From the NCBI RefSeq assembly GCF_010820555.1, contig NZ_JAAIKD010000003.1:410014-474013 (forward strand): DNA of 64,000 nucleotides, given 5' to 3'. The stretch comes from Psychroflexus aurantiacus (GTDB taxonomy: Bacteria; Bacteroidota; Bacteroidia; Flavobacteriales; Flavobacteriaceae). Position 1 is the stretch's first letter, and each line of letters begins with the position of its first letter. The position numbers and the translations under genes are program-made. Positions 61,730 through 64,000 of the stretch are shown piece by piece. The notes below the pieces were generated by a model that had not been told where the DNA came from, did no database searches, and saw nothing but the letters and a program-made list of their open reading frames with translations.

Positions 61730-62626
61730 TTAAAGTTCAAATTCATACCTCAGAGCCACTCCAAACATGTGAAGTCTGGCATTGTCCGTCAGCCCCTGCG
61801 AAGCATTCGGAGGATTACCTATAGCATTCAAGACAGAAGTGGAACGGAATTCAGTTGGGTTTTGAGGGTCAAAGGACAGCAATCCATCAGATCCGCCAGG
61901 ACTGGAAATGTCATTCATACCATGCTTATAATAAACCCCGATATACAAAGCGTTTCCAGATGCATAGAGTTGTTTAACTCCCAGTTCAGCTGTAGCATTG
62001 TAGCTGTTTTTCACATCTAGTTCCGATCCCACAAATTCCTGATTATCGAAGGTGCCGAATCCGGCAAAACGCGGAGAGTCCAAAACAGCGTTGAACCTTG
62101 GGAAAAAACCGGTAGTGGTTAAACCTGAAGCCCTGGAACTAAATTCCTGACTGATGAAAAAGTTAGCCTCCACTCCTAGCCTGGCATAAAAGCGTATAAC
62201 ACCAGAGGTCTCATACTGTACAGTCAGTGGAATACTGATAGCGGTTAAATCCTGTTGTTCAGAATAGTAATTTGCTGTGTATCTAAACTCAAATGCTTCA
62301 TCAGAAATATCGATGGCATCCTCAAAACCGGAATACCTGTCTACAGAATGTCTGCTTTCAAAATAATTCAGTGCTATTCCAGAATGTAAACTGAAGCTTT
62401 CGTTCAAACCTAACGAAATCCCGGCTACTACCCCTAAACCAGTTTCGGCATGATTTTCAAACTGCGAAGACTCCAGTTGAATGTTGGAAAACTGGAATTG
62501 AGTACCTACAGACAATGAAAAGTCAGTCTGGGAGAAACAGTAAGGATTCAACAAAAGCGTAAAGGCTATAAGTACTGCACTTTGAAAAATCCCTGTTCTT
62601 TTTCTTTTTATATTGATTTTATTCAT
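61730..62626 (-). CDS. Outer-membrane beta-barrel protein, PorT-like
   Basis: A 298-residue exported protein with a signal peptide (about 1-32, ending NPYCFSQ). It has about eight to ten alternating strands such as SLSVGTQFQFSNIQLE, YFESRHSV, IPLTVQYETSGVIRFYARLGVEANFFIS and a C-terminal VALRYEFEL with a hydrophobic terminal residue. It resembles the OMP_b-brl_2 (PorT-type) barrel family. It is 15 bases downstream of the type IX-secreted MBG-repeat protein gene on the same strand and likely in one operon with it; it may help to anchor or assemble it. Confidence 0.82.
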   Translation of the reverse strand: MNKINIKRKRTGIFQSAVLIAFTLLLNPYCFSQTDFSLSVGTQFQFSNIQLESSQFENHAETGLGVVAGISLGLNESFSLHSGIALNYFESRHSVDRYSGFEDAIDISDEAFEFRYTANYYSEQQDLTAISIPLTVQYETSGVIRFYARLGVEANFFISQEFSSRASGLTTTGFFPRFNAVLDSPRFAGFGTFDNQEFVGSELDVKNSYNATAELGVKQLYASGNALYIGVYYKHGMNDISSPGGSDGLLSFDPQNPTEFRSTSVLNAIGNPPNASQGLTDNARLHMFGVALRYEFEL

Positions 62627-62641
62627 TTTATAAGTTTTGAG

Positions 62642-64000
62642 TTAGTTGCGTATAAAGCTGATGGATTCCTGACGCTGGTTAGTAATAAGGATAAGTTTAT
62701 AAAGGCCTGTAGCCATGCTATATGGAAGCTGTATGGTATTCTCCACACCAGACACGGGAACTGAAACCAGCAACCTGCCATTTAAGTCATAAACCTGAAA
62801 AATAGCATCTTTCAACTCATCTTCCGGGTATTGAGCTATGGCTTGCAGAGCACTCCCCTGCTGTACCGGGTTTTGGACAAGGCTTAAGCCATTTACAGTT
62901 TTAGAAGCCCTAACGGAACCAAGACAGGTGCGCAATTCATCTCCGGAGGAAGTCATCATCACGGCCTGATAGCTAGCATTTGGATCTAAGACGTTGTTAA
63001 TATTATCACCTTCCGAGAAGGCCTGCTTCTCAGAGACCAGTCTTCCATTTTTGTACCACTTATAACTTACAAAAGAGTAGCCTCCATTGGTTTCAGGATT
63101 ATTATTCAAAACGAGTGTGTTGTTGTATTTTCGGACGACAATCGCATCGAAATCGAAGGCTTTCTCTACCATGATCATATAGGTTCTGGTTTGTGTCCCA
63201 TCCTGAGAACTGATCACAACTTCCTGTCTATATACTCCTGGAGCAGGAGTAGCTATACTAAAGTTAGGCCCAGTGCTCACCTGAGCATTAACTTCAGTGA
63301 CTAAAGATACATCCACTGCTGTGGTGGAATTGTCACAACCAATCAAATAATAAACCAGAGCTGGTGGATTGTCATAAGTCTTTCCATCAATGGTAATACT
63401 AGATGAAACAGAATTAGAACTGGTAATGTTCAAAGCTTGCTGAACCGGCGAGGCTGCTTCAAAGTTGGCGTTTCCTGCCTGAGATGCTGTGACTATAATT
63501 TGCCCGGAAGTCTGTAATTCTACAAAACCAGAAGGGGTTACTGTGGCTGCAGGTTGCGCCGATGTATAGGCATAGGTATAAGTCACCTCAAGCCCCGAAG
63601 AAGCCATGGCATCCAACTGGAAATCCGAATCGTTCTCCAGACTTCGTGTTGCTAGGGCATTAAATGTAATCGCTTGTGGCGCTTTATTAATACTTAGGCT
63701 TGCATTCAGCACGGCCGTGGTGTAATTCGGTCTTGCTACCGTTGCCGTAACCGCATAGGTCCCTGCATCGATCTGATCGTTATTGGCGTAGGTCACCGTA
63801 GCATCCGATGCCTGACCGGTTACTACCAGTGATTTGACCGAACCATCATAGGTAAAGCTGTTGTCAGCAAATACCAATCCGGTTTGTGTAGCCGGTTCAA
63901 TGACCAGGCTCACATTCTCAGAAGCCGCCAGGTAATTGGCTGTTTCAGCAGCCGATACGGTGATCGGGTAGGAACCTGCATCGGTATATCCCTGTTGAGG
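62642..64000 (-). CDS. MBG-repeat type IX-secreted surface protein (C-terminal part)
   Basis: Incomplete: the frame stays open to the window edge at 64000, so the N-terminus lies to the right. The visible 453 residues contain MBG-type bacterial Ig-like repeats (SYPITVSA...NY.AAS, VTYANNDQIDAGTYAVTATVARPNYT, then the KAPQAITFNALATRSL join), a cadherin-like-beta-sandwich-type region, and a C-terminal type IX secretion sorting domain of about 75 residues (QVYDLNGRLLVSVPVSGVEN, PYSMATGLYKLILITNQ). It should be exported by the type IX system and held at the cell surface. A large adhesin is the likely role. Confidence 0.9.
   Translation of the reverse strand, partial: PQQGYTDAGSYPITVSAAETANYLAASENVSLVIEPATQTGLVFADNSFTYDGSVKSLVVTGQASDATVTYANNDQIDAGTYAVTATVARPNYTTAVLNASLSINKAPQAITFNALATRSLENDSDFQLDAMASSGLEVTYTYAYTSAQPAATVTPSGFVELQTSGQIIVTASQAGNANFEAASPVQQALNITSSNSVSSSITIDGKTYDNPPALVYYLIGCDNSTTAVDVSLVTEVNAQVSTGPNFSIATPAPGVYRQEVVISSQDGTQTRTYMIMVEKAFDFDAIVVRKYNNTLVLNNNPETNGGYSFVSYKWYKNGRLVSEKQAFSEGDNINNVLDPNASYQAVMMTSSGDELRTCLGSVRASKTVNGLSLVQNPVQQGSALQAIAQYPEDELKDAIFQVYDLNGRLLVSVPVSGVENTIQLPYSMATGLYKLILITNQRQESISFIRN

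Noticed and set aside
1..64000. tRNA, rRNA, riboswitch, prophage or complete insertion sequence
   Set aside because: No cloverleaf, rRNA motif, integrase, transposase or attachment-site pair was found on reading both strands; a dedicated covariance-model search would settle riboswitches.

Overview
The window looks like a chromosomal segment of a marine or environmental Bacteroidota bacterium, most likely a member of the Flavobacteriaceae. This rests on several features: a C-terminal type IX secretion sorting domain (62642-64000), a Bacteroidota-type putative porin, a TIGR04283-type glycosyltransferase, promoters of the TTTG-N19-TAnnTTTG type, the absence of Shine-Dalgarno leaders, and lipoproteins with short lipoboxes. 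No rRNA, tRNA, intact insertion sequence, phage or CRISPR array was seen. Gene order is mostly that of ordinary core genome, with several small decayed genes and REP-like repeats between genes.

Layout. 0-2.1 kb: ABC exporter for a surface polysaccharide (Wzt/Wzm type), probably the edge of an O-antigen or capsule locus lying to the left. 2.1-2.9 kb: repeat-rich gap. 2.9-18.4 kb: housekeeping block with lipB, a large lipoprotein, rnhB, a porin, a sigma/anti-sigma pair, two glycosyltransferases, a flippase-like membrane protein, ruvC, a membrane-anchored MutS-like ATPase, an MmcQ-like protein, hemW and DUF456. 18.4-19.07 kb: three tandem 108-bp repeat units with nested hairpins, related to a single copy near 2.7 kb. 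19-22 kb: a glycosyltransferase, DUF2267, an OmpA-family remnant, an SDR and another decayed fragment. 22-27.2 kb: a divergent LysR regulator and a three-gene operon (small protein, DabB, DabA) forming a DAB inorganic-carbon uptake system. 27.3-45.4 kb: DUF808, a Fpg/Nei glycosylase lacking its zinc cysteines, two secreted proteases, a deaminase, a BCCT transporter, an acyltransferase, MgtC, DUF2911 and PepSY proteins, a giant sortilin/BNR protein, and a truncated SPFH lipoprotein gene.

45.6-50 kb holds the most interesting unit. An operon encodes a small secreted protein, a protein with periplasmic TPRs, a membrane segment and a class III nucleotide cyclase domain, and a membrane protein resembling the Pycsar effector PycTM (DUF5706). 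It is organised like a cyclic-nucleotide (Pycsar-type) defence or signalling system, but the cyclase carries the Lys/Asp pair expected for ATP rather than pyrimidine substrates. 50-55.4 kb: an unknown protein, an SRAP/YedK-type DNA-protein crosslink protein, a TVP38 membrane protein, a lipoprotein and a FUSC-family membrane protein. 55.7-61.2 kb: four co-oriented phosphorelay genes (histidine kinase, receiver, REC-6xPAS-kinase, receiver) with no DNA-binding output domain. 61.7-64 kb: a beta-barrel protein and the C-terminal part of a large MBG-repeat, type IX-secreted surface protein that runs off the window.
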